IMG/VR virus record: IMGVR_UViG_3300010885_027770
Coordinates: 1-44,044 of that record
From: a virus
Reading direction: 5' to 3' (one strand)
DNA: 44,044 bases
This document shows, one piece after another, positions 17,441 to 25,794 of this stretch. The notes beneath the pieces were generated by a model. That model worked only from the letters and a program-made list of their open reading frames with translations, was not told the origin of the DNA and did no database searches. The position numbers and the translations under genes were made by a program. Each line of letters starts with the position of its first letter. Within the stretch, counting starts at the first letter, position 1.

Positions 17441-18539
17441 TACTAGTACAAATAAGAATCATCTAGAACGAACAATCTTTTTTGACGAGCCGGTTGATAT
17501 TGCTCGTTATGATAAAGTAAAGTATCCAGCATTTGAAAAACTAACAGATAAACAACTTAGTTTCTTTTGGCGCCCTTCTGAAATAGAATTGTCCAAAGAC
17601 TCTAAAGATTTTAAGGGTCTTACTGATAATGAGAAGCATATTTTTACTTCCAATCTTAAAAGGCAGATTCTACTTGACTCTGTTCAGGGTAGAGCTCCAT
17701 CTCTGGCTTTTCTCCCTATTTGTTCACTACCTGAGGTGGAAACCTGGATCCAGACTTGGGCGTTTAGTGAAACGATCCACTCCCGTTCTTACACTCATAT
17801 CATTCGCAACGTTTATTCTGACCCTTCCCGAGTCTTTGATGAGATGTTGGAGATCCAGGAAATAGCCGACTGTGCTGCTGATATCAGTAAGTATTATGAT
17901 GAACTGATTGATATGAATATTTGGAAGTCTGATTGGAGAGCTGACAGGTCTTATAGTGGTTCTGGTAGAATTGAAAATGAATACCAACACAAGAAAGCTC
18001 TATGGCTTTGTTTAAATGCTGTCAATGCTCTAGAAGGTGTCCGATTCTATGTTTCTTTCGCGTGCTCTTGGGCGTTTGCCGAAGTCAAAAAGATGGAAGG
18101 TAACGCAAAAATCATTAAGCTCATCGCACGTGATGAAAATGTTCATCTTGCCTCAACTCAACAGCTTCTCAAGCTTCTACCAAAAGAAGATCCTGACTTT
18201 GCTAGAATTGCAGAGGAAAGCAAACAAGAATGTATTGATATGTTCAATGCCGTTATTGCACAAGAAAAGCATTGGGCACGTTATCTTTTCAGAGACGGAT
18301 CTATTCTGGGTCTAAATGAAGCATTGCTTAATGAGTACACTGATCATATCGGTGCAAAGCGAATGAATGCAATTGGACTGCCAAGCAAGACTATTCCAAA
18401 TCCACTACCCTGGACCCAACGCTGGATAGCAGGAAGTGATGTACAAGTCGCGCCTCAAGAGACGGAAATAGTATCGTACCAGATTGGTGAAGTGAAACAA
18501 GATATTGATGAAAATTCATTTAAAGGTTTCTCTCTATGA
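17427..18539 (+). CDS. nrdB: Ribonucleoside-diphosphate reductase small subunit (class Ia)
   Basis: 370 residues, near E. coli NrdB (376). Iron ligands and radical site are visible: WAFSETIHSRSYTHI holds Glu and His ligands, and LIARDENVHLASTQQLL holds the second set. The C-terminal tail ends in ENSFKGFSL, the hydrophobic tail that docks on NrdA. It houses the diiron-tyrosyl radical. It shares four bases (ATGA) with the next gene. Confidence 0.95.
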   Translation: MSVFNTSTNKNHLERTIFFDEPVDIARYDKVKYPAFEKLTDKQLSFFWRPSEIELSKDSKDFKGLTDNEKHIFTSNLKRQILLDSVQGRAPSLAFLPICSLPEVETWIQTWAFSETIHSRSYTHIIRNVYSDPSRVFDEMLEIQEIADCAADISKYYDELIDMNIWKSDWRADRSYSGSGRIENEYQHKKALWLCLNAVNALEGVRFYVSFACSWAFAEVKKMEGNAKIIKLIARDENVHLASTQQLLKLLPKEDPDFARIAEESKQECIDMFNAVIAQEKHWARYLFRDGSILGLNEALLNEYTDHIGAKRMNAIGLPSKTIPNPLPWTQRWIAGSDVQVAPQETEIVSYQIGEVKQDIDENSFKGFSL

Positions 18540-18727
18540 TGCTTCAACTAGACCCAGCAATACCAGTTGTAACACCAAAAGGTAATGCTATGGCTCATAT
18601 TCTACTTGATTATGGAATTGAAGCCGATTTGGTTTGGGTTTGTTTTGAAGCTAATGGTGAGTGTTGGTCATGGGGAAATAAAGATATAAGAGCCCAAACA
18701 AATATAACTATAGGAAGAACTAAATGA
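18536..18727 (+). CDS. Conserved small phage protein
   Basis: 63 residues, ATG 18536 or 18539. The pattern QLDPAIPVVTPKGNAMAHIL, DYGIEADLVWVCFE, GECWSWGNKDIRAQTNITIG is common among phages of many hosts (LDPPxPxxTPKGxGxAH...DYG...W...GExWxxxNxxIR). The conserved function is not known. It overlaps both neighbours by ATGA junctions. Confidence 0.75.
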   Translation: MMLQLDPAIPVVTPKGNAMAHILLDYGIEADLVWVCFEANGECWSWGNKDIRAQTNITIGRTK

Positions 18728-18867
18728 ATTGGATTACGTGTACTGAATGCGAAGAAGAGTTTAGAGTAATTACAGACGGTATTGAGCCTATTTTATTCTG
18801 CCCTTTCTGTTCAGCTGATATTGTCGAACAAGACGAAGATGAAGAAACAGAAGAACCGGATGAATAA
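18724..18867 (+). CDS. Small zinc-ribbon protein
   Basis: 47 residues. CTEC (residues 6-9) and CPFC (about residues 26-29) form a clear four-cysteine zinc ribbon, followed by a very acidic tail. It overlaps the previous stop by ATGA. Such tiny ribbons in phages are often transcription- or host-factor-binding; the role here is unknown. Confidence 0.7.
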   Translation: MNWITCTECEEEFRVITDGIEPILFCPFCSADIVEQDEDEETEEPDE

Positions 18868-18898
18868 ATAAATCTTTTAATTGATGAAAGATTTATAG

Positions 18899-19312
18899 AT
18901 GTGGCTTTATGAAAATAAACAATTTGAGAACTCAGATGAGTGGTATGGTTTTATATACTTAATTGAGAACTTAAAGAATGGTCGAAAGTATATCGGCCGT
19001 AAATATCTAACTAAAGCTGCATATAAAACAACAAAAGGTAAACGGAAGAAAATCCGTAAAGAGTCTGATTGGGCTGATTATTACGGATCATCTCCTTCAC
19101 TACAAGCCGATGTTGAACTATATGGTAAAGAAAACTTTAAACGTACTATTTTAAGATTATGTAAATCTCGCGGAGAATGCAACTATTTCGAGGCTAAAGA
19201 GATTTTTGATACTGACGCAGTATTGGATGGTAATTACTACAACTCTTGGGTTTCATGTAAGGTCCATGCTGCACACGTCAAAGCATTGCATTTTAACCAG
19301 GAGATTTCATGA
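18899..19312 (+). CDS. GIY-YIG homing-type endonuclease (Seg-like)
   Basis: 137 residues. The GIY-YIG core is YGFIYLIENLKNGRKYIGRK near residues 16-36, followed by DWADYYGSSPSLQADVELYG and the catalytic-region Glu in CNYFEAKEIF. T4 Seg proteins of this type are freestanding homing endonucleases that spread between phage genomes. It may have carried the neighbouring speD-like gene, but that is inference. Its end overlaps the ribosome binding site of the next gene. Confidence 0.82.
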   Translation: MWLYENKQFENSDEWYGFIYLIENLKNGRKYIGRKYLTKAAYKTTKGKRKKIRKESDWADYYGSSPSLQADVELYGKENFKRTILRLCKSRGECNYFEAKEIFDTDAVLDGNYYNSWVSCKVHAAHVKALHFNQEIS

Positions 19313-19313
19313 A

Positions 19314-19706
19314 GTGGGTAGCGTACTAGAACATAAGCATCTAATCATTAGAGCAGAGATAACAGATCCTCCATACGATGCTGTTGACATTAAACGTTGG
19401 ATGAAGAATCTGGTGGAAGATATCGGCATGAATGTACTCATGGGACCATATGCGATCTATTCAGACATGGAAGGTAATCAAGGTCTTACTGCGGTTACTA
19501 TTATAGAGACGAGCCACATTGCAATCCATGTGTGGGACGAATGTGAACCAGCAATGCTCCAGATGGACGTGTACACTTGTAGTACTCTAAATATTGATGA
19601 TGTATTTAAAGCCATAGAAGAATTTAAACCAACTAAGATCGAATATAAGTATATAGATCGAGAAAACGGATTAGAACTTCTTGATGTTGGTACATTAAAG
19701 AGTTGA
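19314..19706 (+). CDS. speD: SpeD-like pyruvoyl decarboxylase
   Basis: 130 residues from GTG 19314, chosen because AGGAGA (19299-19304) lies nine bases upstream and the nearby ATG 19309 runs into a stop. The SpeD core is IIETSHIAIHVWDE, with Ser67 as predicted cleavage and pyruvoyl-forming residue, and then MLQMDVYTCS with the catalytic cysteine. Classic SpeD has Glu before that Ser; here it is Thr. SpeD decarboxylates S-adenosylmethionine for spermidine synthesis, but some homologues act on ornithine or arginine, so the substrate is uncertain. The stop lies in the next promoter. Confidence 0.82.
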   Translation: MGSVLEHKHLIIRAEITDPPYDAVDIKRWMKNLVEDIGMNVLMGPYAIYSDMEGNQGLTAVTIIETSHIAIHVWDECEPAMLQMDVYTCSTLNIDDVFKAIEEFKPTKIEYKYIDRENGLELLDVGTLKS

Positions 19707-19730
19707 CATTAATTTAGAATGGTATATAGT
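19703..19730 (+). promoter_or_regulatory. Sigma70-type promoter
   Basis: TTGACA (19703-19708), a 16-bp spacer, TATAGT (19725-19730). The TGA in the -35 box is the stop of the speD-like gene. It drives the block from 19762. Confidence 0.75.
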
Positions 19731-19761
19731 AATATTATGCAACTATACAATGGAGTGAATA

Positions 19762-20034
19762 ATGGGCAAGAAAACAATTCGTAAAACAAAGACTTCAAAG
19801 GGTCTTCATAGCAATGTTGCTGCAGCTACACTAAAACTTGCTGCTGCTGCTGTAAGTCCTCTTGAAAAGGCAATGAACAAGGTAAAGGCTTGGCGAAAGG
19901 GTCAAAATCCTTGGATTACTGTAAAGAACAATGATGGTTCTACAAATAAACCTTTTATTAAAGTTAGAGCTAATTCTCTTTATGGAAACCCAAAGTTTTC
20001 CACTAGCGGCCTCTTTAAGGGTAAAGAAGAATGA
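19762..20034 (+). CDS. Conserved small basic phage protein
   Basis: 90 residues with TGGAGTG upstream. Basic start (MGKKTIRKTKTSKGLHS), an alanine-rich helix, then EKAMNKVKAWRKGQNPWITV and TNKPFIKVRANSLYG. The KAWRKGxxxWxTxxNxxxxTNxxFIxVxAxxLWG pattern occurs in many T4-like phages; function unknown. It overlaps the glutaredoxin start by four bases (ATGA). Confidence 0.7.
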   Translation: MGKKTIRKTKTSKGLHSNVAAATLKLAAAAVSPLEKAMNKVKAWRKGQNPWITVKNNDGSTNKPFIKVRANSLYGNPKFSTSGLFKGKEE

Positions 20035-20276
20035 ATGTACTAATCTATACTAAACCAGGTTGTGGTCCCTGTGTAAAAGCTAAAGCCCTTTTAAAGATGA
20101 AAGGCATTGATTTTACAGAAATGACCATTGGTATGGATCTTCTTAGTGAAGATTTTATTGCTACATTTCCGGAACAAAAATCAGTTCCATTTGTTTTAAT
20201 TAATAATGAAAAGATTGGTGGATATAATGAACTCGTTGAATACTTTGACAGCCGACCACAATTCCTCGCAGAGTGA
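20031..20276 (+). CDS. Glutaredoxin
   Basis: 81 residues with the thioredoxin fold. The active site is CGPC at residues 11-14, the cis-proline lies in SVPFVLINNEKIGGYNEL, and the glutathione-binding GGY follows. It most likely reduces the phage ribonucleotide reductase, like T4 NrdC. The 3' end overlaps the next gene by 50 bases. Confidence 0.92.
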   Translation: MNVLIYTKPGCGPCVKAKALLKMKGIDFTEMTIGMDLLSEDFIATFPEQKSVPFVLINNEKIGGYNELVEYFDSRPQFLAE

Positions 20277-20508
20277 ACTTCTTACTACTCTACTAAAAGA
20301 GAATATTCTTAGTGTAGTTTTTGTAAAGAATGATGGAACCGAACGTGTACTTAAATGTACATTACGTCCTGATTTACTCCCAGAACAAACTGAATCAACT
20401 GGAACTCGTAAGCCAAATCCAGCCATTCTTTCAGCTTGGGATCTTGAAAATGATGGATGGCGCTCGTTTAGACTTGATTCAGTAATTACTACAACGGTAG
20501 TAAACTGA
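20227..20508 (+). CDS. SH3-like conserved phage protein (DUF2693-like)
   Basis: 93 residues from ATG 20227, with GGTGGAT upstream; the start lies 50 bases inside the glutaredoxin gene. LLTTLLKENILSVVFVKNDG, RVLKCTLRPDLLPEQ and LSAWDLENDGWRSFRLDSV match a widespread small phage family with a beta-barrel fold that I recall as DUF2693. Function unknown. It overlaps the next gene by one base (TGATG). Confidence 0.72.
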   Translation: MNSLNTLTADHNSSQSELLTTLLKENILSVVFVKNDGTERVLKCTLRPDLLPEQTESTGTRKPNPAILSAWDLENDGWRSFRLDSVITTTVVN

Positions 20509-21491
20509 TGGGCTTTGCTAAAGATAAACTATCCACTAATGCCATGGGTGGTACTGAGCTCATGAAGTATGAACTCATGAAACGAATTGATCCTAATTTA
20601 CTAGATCAATTCCAGATCTTTATGTCAAGGGTGCATGAAGAACTTGATGAAACAAAGCTTCGTATTTATTGGATGCAAGATCTTCCTGGTGATCCAGAAG
20701 CAGAACATCTAAAGAATGATGGTTGGTCAAAGTTTCATAAGCTCGTCTTCGTATCTAATTGGCAAATGCAAGCATTCATTAATCACTATGGTATTCCTTG
20801 GTCGAAGTGTATTGTACTTCATAATGCTATTAATCCAATTGTACCACATGTAAAGCCAATGGATGGAACTATTAGACTTGCATATTGGTCAACACCACAT
20901 CGTGGTCTAAGTATTCTAGTTCCTGTTTTTACTGAACTTTGTAAGAAGTATGATAATATTGAACTTGATGTCTATTCATCATTTAAGCTTTATGGCTGGG
21001 GTGAACGTGATGCTCAATTTGAACAACTCTTTGATGCTTGTAGAGCTCACCCAAAGATTAATTATCATGGCTCAGTCTCTAATGAAGTACTTCGTGAAAA
21101 TCTATTGAGTACTCATATTCTTGCATATCCAAACATTTGGCCCGAAACTTCTTGTATTACACTTATGGAAGCAATGTCTGCTCGTATTCTAGCAGTACAT
21201 CCCAATTTTGCTGTACTACCAGAAACTGCTGCAAATTGGACTTATATGTATCAGTGGGCCGATGATCAAAATGAGCATGCTAAGATCTTCTATAATGTTC
21301 TTGATGGTGCTATTCAAAATCTCAATGACGACCGAGGGCAGCTTCAGCTTCAAGCTCAAAAATCCTATGCTGATGGATTCTATGGTTGGGAAGGACGTGA
21401 ACAGCAATGGAAGATGCTTCTTACATCTTTGCTGAATCAGCCTAGAGAAATTTCAAAGCCACAAAAATTCTTCCAGTATAAAGTTGGTTGA
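20508..21491 (+). CDS. GT4-like glycosyltransferase
   Basis: 327 residues with a GT-B fold. KLVFVSNWQMQAFINHYGIP and CIVLHNAI mark the N-terminal domain. RLAYWSTPHRGLSILV, INYHGSVSNEVLRENLLSTH and YPNIWPETSCITLMEAMSA (sugar-nucleotide binding, catalytic ExxxxxxE-like region) mark the C-terminal domain. The substrate may be phage DNA or a host glycan; the sequence does not say. Its stop lies inside the next promoter. Confidence 0.82.
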   Translation: MGFAKDKLSTNAMGGTELMKYELMKRIDPNLLDQFQIFMSRVHEELDETKLRIYWMQDLPGDPEAEHLKNDGWSKFHKLVFVSNWQMQAFINHYGIPWSKCIVLHNAINPIVPHVKPMDGTIRLAYWSTPHRGLSILVPVFTELCKKYDNIELDVYSSFKLYGWGERDAQFEQLFDACRAHPKINYHGSVSNEVLRENLLSTHILAYPNIWPETSCITLMEAMSARILAVHPNFAVLPETAANWTYMYQWADDQNEHAKIFYNVLDGAIQNLNDDRGQLQLQAQKSYADGFYGWEGREQQWKMLLTSLLNQPREISKPQKFFQYKVG

Positions 21492-21516
21492 CATTTTTCT
21501 TGGCATGGTTTATTTT
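21488..21516 (+). promoter_or_regulatory. Sigma70-type promoter
   Basis: TTGACA (21488-21493), a 17-bp spacer, TATTTT (21511-21516), then AGGAAGG before ATG 21545. The TGA is shared with the glycosyltransferase stop. Confidence 0.6.
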
Positions 21517-21544
21517 ATAAAAATAAATCATAGGAAGGTTCAAA

Positions 21545-22624
21545 ATGGCCGTTAAGAAATCAGCCGTAAATAAGTCGTTGGATAAAAAATTTGCTGGTGC
21601 TGAACCGATTGTCGAGGAAATTATCGGTCGGCAAGATCCTCAGCTTACAAGAATTTTCAACTGGTATAATTATGTCTATGGGGTTTCCGATGGAAAGGTC
21701 TGGCTTCTCCAGTGGATGAAGCTTGAAAAGTTTGAAAAATCTGCCATCGAAACTATCAAAAAGTCAAACGACGCTTATATTCCGACTACAATCTGTTGGG
21801 TTGCTAAGATGGCACTGAATGGGACTAAATTTGCTCCAGAGAATCTTGATTATGTGCGACGCCGCATTGCTGATATTATAGCTAAATATGGTGAACCAAC
21901 TGAAGAGGAATCTACCGAGGAAAAAACCAATGTGATCTCAATTCAAGACCGTACTAAGGCTAAACTTGAGCAAATCCTCACTATGGCTGAGGAGGAAGTA
22001 ATTGATAGGCAGTTGCCTATGTATCAATTCCTCCAGAAACATTCTTGTACTCCTGCTGCTGCAAATTATCTGCGAGCATATTACATCAAGAGCCGTGATG
22101 AACTTTTCTCTGATGAATCTCAGGTCAAAGAAGCTTATGGCAAGAACCTAAAGAAGTGGCAAGCATTTTGGCAGGGTGTAATTGATGATCTTGATCGGTA
22201 TGTTGGCAACAAGAAAGCCGTTAAAGTCAGGAAAGAACGTGTCCCTAAAGCCAAACCAATCTCTAAGTTGGTTGAAAAGCTCAACTATCAAAAAGAAGAT
22301 CCTACACTCAAGATTGTATCGGTCCTCCCACAAGAGCTTATTGGTTCAAAAGAGCTTTGGGTTTATAATACTAAAGAAAAGAAGTTGACCGTCTTCTATG
22401 CAACTGGACCGGCAGGTCTAGGTATTAAAGGTTCAACTCTTATTAACTTTGATGTTGATCAATCGGAGTCAAAGAGACTCCGTAAACCTGAAGTTACACT
22501 TTCAGAACTACTTAAGGCTGGTAAAGTGGCTATTCGAAAGATTATGCCTGCACTTACCACCACATCTGTGAAACCTACCGGAAGGATAAATAACATGACA
22601 ATCCTTCTGAAGGTGATAAAATAA
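21545..22624 (+). CDS. Conserved protein of marine T4-like phages, unknown function
   Basis: 359 residues. The middle (ISKLVEKLNYQKEDPTLKIV, SKELWVYNTKEKKLTVFYA) and end (LRKPEVTLSELLKAGKVAIR, TGRINNMTILLKVIK) are strongly conserved in cyanophage and pelagiphage homologues that I recall. The N-terminal 150 residues are helical and charged. No enzyme motif is visible. Position among replication genes suggests a DNA-related role, which is inference. Confidence 0.75.
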   Translation: MAVKKSAVNKSLDKKFAGAEPIVEEIIGRQDPQLTRIFNWYNYVYGVSDGKVWLLQWMKLEKFEKSAIETIKKSNDAYIPTTICWVAKMALNGTKFAPENLDYVRRRIADIIAKYGEPTEEESTEEKTNVISIQDRTKAKLEQILTMAEEEVIDRQLPMYQFLQKHSCTPAAANYLRAYYIKSRDELFSDESQVKEAYGKNLKKWQAFWQGVIDDLDRYVGNKKAVKVRKERVPKAKPISKLVEKLNYQKEDPTLKIVSVLPQELIGSKELWVYNTKEKKLTVFYATGPAGLGIKGSTLINFDVDQSESKRLRKPEVTLSELLKAGKVAIRKIMPALTTTSVKPTGRINNMTILLKVIK

Positions 22625-22969
22625 ATGACAAGTAATGTAATTCGCTTCCCTAAAGAAAAAAAGAATAGCCCTCCTCAGACAATGGAAGAACTTTTGGTTG
22701 GTGTAGAAGAAACACGCAAAGAACAAGTGGAATATTTGCTTGATGAAATTTTATCTAACTCATTTAGAATCTTATATGAAGAAGGTTTTGATATGAGTAA
22801 AGATGATTGTGTTAATTCAACTGCATTCTTGATTGAAGCATTTAAAGCTGCAATTTACCGATCTGTTGGGTTTGAACACACTTTACAAGAAATAGCAGAT
22901 CAAGTAATGAATGTTGTAGATGAAGAAGATATTTTGAATTTGGTTGACATTATTCCCGATACCGAATAA
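22625..22969 (+). CDS. Conserved helical hypothetical protein
   Basis: 114 residues, starting one base after the previous stop. An N-terminal motif TSNVIRFPKEKK is followed by helices and an acidic end. VNSTAFLIEAFKAAIYRSVG is the most conserved-looking part; such proteins occur next to the 21545 family in marine T4-like phages. Function unknown. Confidence 0.65.
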   Translation: MTSNVIRFPKEKKNSPPQTMEELLVGVEETRKEQVEYLLDEILSNSFRILYEEGFDMSKDDCVNSTAFLIEAFKAAIYRSVGFEHTLQEIADQVMNVVDEEDILNLVDIIPDTE

Positions 22970-23003
22970 ATTGTATTATGTTTAAATGGTTAGGACATTT
23001 TTT

Positions 23004-23879
23004 GTGCTTATAGTAGATCTCAATCAAGTTATGATCTCAAATCTTATGACGACACTTGGCAACCATGCCGATGGTGTTACCGTTGAAGAAGATCTTCTTC
23101 GTCACTTTATTCTCAACTCACTTCGTAGTTATAATGCCAAGTTCCGTGCGGAATATGGTGAGATGATTATTGCATGCGATGACAAGAACTACTGGCGCAA
23201 GCAGATCTATCCTTATTACAAGGCAAATCGTAAGAAAACTCGTGATGCATCCAAGCTTGATTGGAATGCAATCTTTACAGTACTTAATAAGATTCGTGAA
23301 GAACTCAAGGATTATTTTCCATATCGTGTTATTCAAATTGATGCAGCAGAAGCCGATGATGTTATCGGTACTTTATGCATGAAGTTTGGTAATGATATGC
23401 CAATTGGCGGCTTCGGTGATCCTATTCTAATCATCTCTGGTGATAAGGACTTCCGTCAACTTCAGTGTTATAGTAATGTAAAGCAATATGATCCGGTACG
23501 TAAGAAATGGCTTGTTGAAAAGAACCCTGCTGCATATCTCAAAGAGCATATTATCCGTGGCGATACCGGTGACGGTGTTCCTAACTTTCTAAGCAAAGAC
23601 GATTGCTTTGTTTCACCTGAAGGTAGACAAAAGCCAATTGCTCAGAAAAAGTTGGATGTATGGCTAACACAAGAACCAGAGATCTTTTGCACGGATGATA
23701 TGCTTCGTGGGTGGAAACGCAATGAGCAGATGGTGGATCTCACAAAGATTCCAGCTGACATTCAAACTAAAATTCTCGACAGTTATACTGCTCAAGCAGG
23801 TAAAGGTCGTGATAAACTATTCAACTACTTTGTTGAAAATCGGTTACGCAACCTGCTAACTGATATTGATCAATTCTAG
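23004..23879 (+). CDS. rnh: RNase H / FEN-like 5'-3' nuclease (T4 rnh type)
   Basis: GTG 23004 has TAGGA nine bases upstream and gives 291 residues. ATG 22986 adds six residues but lacks a binding site. Acidic metal ligands appear in order: LIVDLNQVM, IIACDDKNYWRKQIYPYYKANR, DAAEADDVIGTL, and ISGDKDFRQLQ, as in T4 RNase H and other FEN nucleases. It removes RNA primers from lagging strands. RGDTGDGVPNFLS is the usual helix-turn-helix segment contacting DNA. Confidence 0.9.
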   Translation: MLIVDLNQVMISNLMTTLGNHADGVTVEEDLLRHFILNSLRSYNAKFRAEYGEMIIACDDKNYWRKQIYPYYKANRKKTRDASKLDWNAIFTVLNKIREELKDYFPYRVIQIDAAEADDVIGTLCMKFGNDMPIGGFGDPILIISGDKDFRQLQCYSNVKQYDPVRKKWLVEKNPAAYLKEHIIRGDTGDGVPNFLSKDDCFVSPEGRQKPIAQKKLDVWLTQEPEIFCTDDMLRGWKRNEQMVDLTKIPADIQTKILDSYTAQAGKGRDKLFNYFVENRLRNLLTDIDQF

Positions 23880-23887
23880 GAATTATT

Positions 23888-24301
23888 ATGTCACGAAAAT
23901 CAGTATCTTGGATCTTGGATTTTACTTCCAAGCTTCCTAATGAAGAAGAAAAAATCAAATGTCTTAGAGCAAATGATGACCCAGTTATTCTATCTGTCTT
24001 TAAGTTGGCATATGATCCAAATTTAAAGTGGGCTCTCCCCGAAGGACCGGCGCCATATGTTCCATGTCAGTATCCAAATCAGGACAATATGCTGTATATG
24101 GAAGCACGTAGGTTATATCTCTTTCTAGAAGGTATAAATCCACAGATGCCCGATTCAAAGAGACAGTCACTCTTTCTTGAACTTCTAAATGTAATTGACC
24201 CTAAGGATGCAGAACTTATCATTTCAATTAAAGATAAGAAACTTCCATATCCAGGTCTTTCTTCCGAACTAATTCTAAAAGCATTTCCAGGTCTGTATTA
24301 A
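23888..24301 (+). CDS. Conserved T4-like phage protein (DUF6433-like)
   Basis: 137 residues with AGGAATT upstream. KWALPEGPAPYVPC, YMEARRLYLFLEG, PKDAELIISIKDKKLPYPGL and AFPGLY match the DUF6433 family, which in T4-like phages lies close to RNase H and loader genes. It may work in replication; its biochemical role is unknown to me. Confidence 0.75.
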   Translation: MSRKSVSWILDFTSKLPNEEEKIKCLRANDDPVILSVFKLAYDPNLKWALPEGPAPYVPCQYPNQDNMLYMEARRLYLFLEGINPQMPDSKRQSLFLELLNVIDPKDAELIISIKDKKLPYPGLSSELILKAFPGLY

Positions 24302-24316
24302 GGATATAATGAACAA

Positions 24317-24484
24317 ATGAGTAAGAAGTTTCCGCGCAATGATCAATATGATGATTATGATAATGACCACTACGAAAATGGTTATCGTGACCAATTGGTA
24401 GAGCGTAGAAAAAATAAAAGAATCCGCAACGCATTAAGATCAAAGGACATCTATGATCTAATGCACATTGATGAAGATTATTAA
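24317..24484 (+). CDS. Small charged hypothetical protein
   Basis: 55 residues from ATG 24317, with AAGGAT 11-17 bases upstream. The sequence is rich in Asp and Tyr first (NDQYDDYDNDHYENGY) and in basic residues later. Its last base overlaps the next start (TAATG). Function unknown. Confidence 0.55.
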   Translation: MSKKFPRNDQYDDYDNDHYENGYRDQLVERRKNKRIRNALRSKDIYDLMHIDEDY

Positions 24485-24804
24485 TGCCATTATATGATTT
24501 AATTGATTCAGAGACTAATAAAATACAAGAAGTGTTTATGACTTATTCTAAGTTGCAAGAATACTTAGAAGAGAATCCTACACTTAGTCAAATGCCTGCA
24601 GCACCAGCACTTGTTTCTGGAGTTAGAGGTATTACACATAAGAATGATTCTGGTTTTAATGATATGTTATCTAGGATTGCTGAAGCTAATCCTACTTCAC
24701 CATTGGCGGAAACACGAGGTTCAAAGGGAATTAAGGAATCAAAAACTCGAGATGCTGTTAGAAAACAAAGAGTACGACAAGCATCATCTCGGTTTATGAT
24801 CTAA
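24484..24804 (+). CDS. Conserved small phage protein (FmdB-like tail)
   Basis: 106 residues. The start MPLYDLIDSETNKIQEVFM, then LQEYLEENPTLSQMPAAPALVSG, GFNDMLSRIAEANPTSPLA and IKESKTRDAVRKQ, matches a family common in T4-like phages. It resembles the FmdB family layout but lacks the zinc cysteines. Function unknown. Confidence 0.72.
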   Translation: MPLYDLIDSETNKIQEVFMTYSKLQEYLEENPTLSQMPAAPALVSGVRGITHKNDSGFNDMLSRIAEANPTSPLAETRGSKGIKESKTRDAVRKQRVRQASSRFMI

Positions 24805-24847
24805 GTTTATTATGCTTCTGTGATAACAATCAACATCAGGAGCTTTC

Positions 24848-25615
24848 ATGGCAGAAAGAACTCAGCGCTTAACTAAAAGACAACAAAGACTAGCTGAAAA
24901 AGGTAATCCTAGAAAAGAATGCACACCAAAAGTTCCATCTCTGCAACAACAACATTTTGAACTGAAATCTGTTGTACCAATTACGGATAATCAGATTAAA
25001 ACATTTAATGCGTTTGATGATGGTGATCACATATTCTTACACGGCTGTGCAGGCACCGGTAAGACTTTCATCTCATTTTATCTGGCACTTAAGGAAATTA
25101 TGTCAGGTAAGACTAAACGAACAAAACTCATCATTATCCGTAATGCTCAATCATCAAAAGACATTGGTTTCCTACCAGGAACTGAAAAGGAAAAACTAGC
25201 GGTTTATGAAGCTGCTTATAAAGCCATTTGTTCTGAGCTATTTAATCGCGGTGATGCATATGATGTTCTTAAGACTAAGGGTATCATCGAGTTTCACAGT
25301 ACATCATTCCTTCGTGGTACTACAATTGAAAATGCCGTTATTCTTGTAGATGAAGTGCAGAATCAGCGCTATAGTGAAATGCGTACTGTATTAACCAGAA
25401 CTGGTGATAATTCTAGAATCATTCTATGTGGTGATACCAAACAGGACGATCTTACTAGTGAACGATTTAAAGAAACTAGTGGTCTTAGAGATATGATGCG
25501 AGTTTTTGATAACATGGACTCTATGAGTACTATACATTTTGAAATTGACGACATTGTCAGATCCGGATTTGTGAAGGCTTTCATTATTGCGGAGTATAAC
25601 TTAGGACTATATTAA
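24848..25615 (+). CDS. phoH: PhoH-like ATPase
   Basis: 255 residues with AGGAG upstream. Walker A is GCAGTGKT at residues 66-73. Walker B is NAVILVDEVQN. The GDTKQDD motif follows. PhoH proteins are P-loop ATPases related to helicase superfamily 1 and very common in marine phages. Their role during infection is still open, perhaps RNA handling. Its stop overlaps an in-frame ATG of the next gene. Confidence 0.9.
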   Translation: MAERTQRLTKRQQRLAEKGNPRKECTPKVPSLQQQHFELKSVVPITDNQIKTFNAFDDGDHIFLHGCAGTGKTFISFYLALKEIMSGKTKRTKLIIIRNAQSSKDIGFLPGTEKEKLAVYEAAYKAICSELFNRGDAYDVLKTKGIIEFHSTSFLRGTTIENAVILVDEVQNQRYSEMRTVLTRTGDNSRIILCGDTKQDDLTSERFKETSGLRDMMRVFDNMDSMSTIHFEIDDIVRSGFVKAFIIAEYNLGLY

Positions 25616-25626
25616 TGGAGAATATT

Positions 25627-25794
25627 ATGGATAAGAAAGAATTTGTTCAACGTTACATACTTGAAAGTTTGGATATTTTAGGTAACACGGAAAATAAAAT
25701 TCAACGTGCAATTGTTGTTTATGATAAGATTGAAAAAGCATTTGCAGTCACACCGACTACTAATCTTTGGGACTACAATGACATGCAGCGTTAA
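25627..25794 (+). CDS. Small hypothetical protein
   Basis: 55 residues from ATG 25627 (GGAG six bases upstream). ATG 25615, overlapping the phoH stop, would add four residues. It is helical (MDKKEFVQRYILESLDILG...), and the end NLWDYNDMQR overlaps the nuclease start. Function unknown. Confidence 0.6.
   Translation: MDKKEFVQRYILESLDILGNTENKIQRAIVVYDKIEKAFAVTPTTNLWDYNDMQR

Noticed and set aside
22944-22979. TTGACA followed by TAAATT/TATTAT near the RNase H start
   Set aside because: It lies inside the 3' end of a coding region; the -10 matches are poor or wrongly spaced, and the cassette leader is absent.
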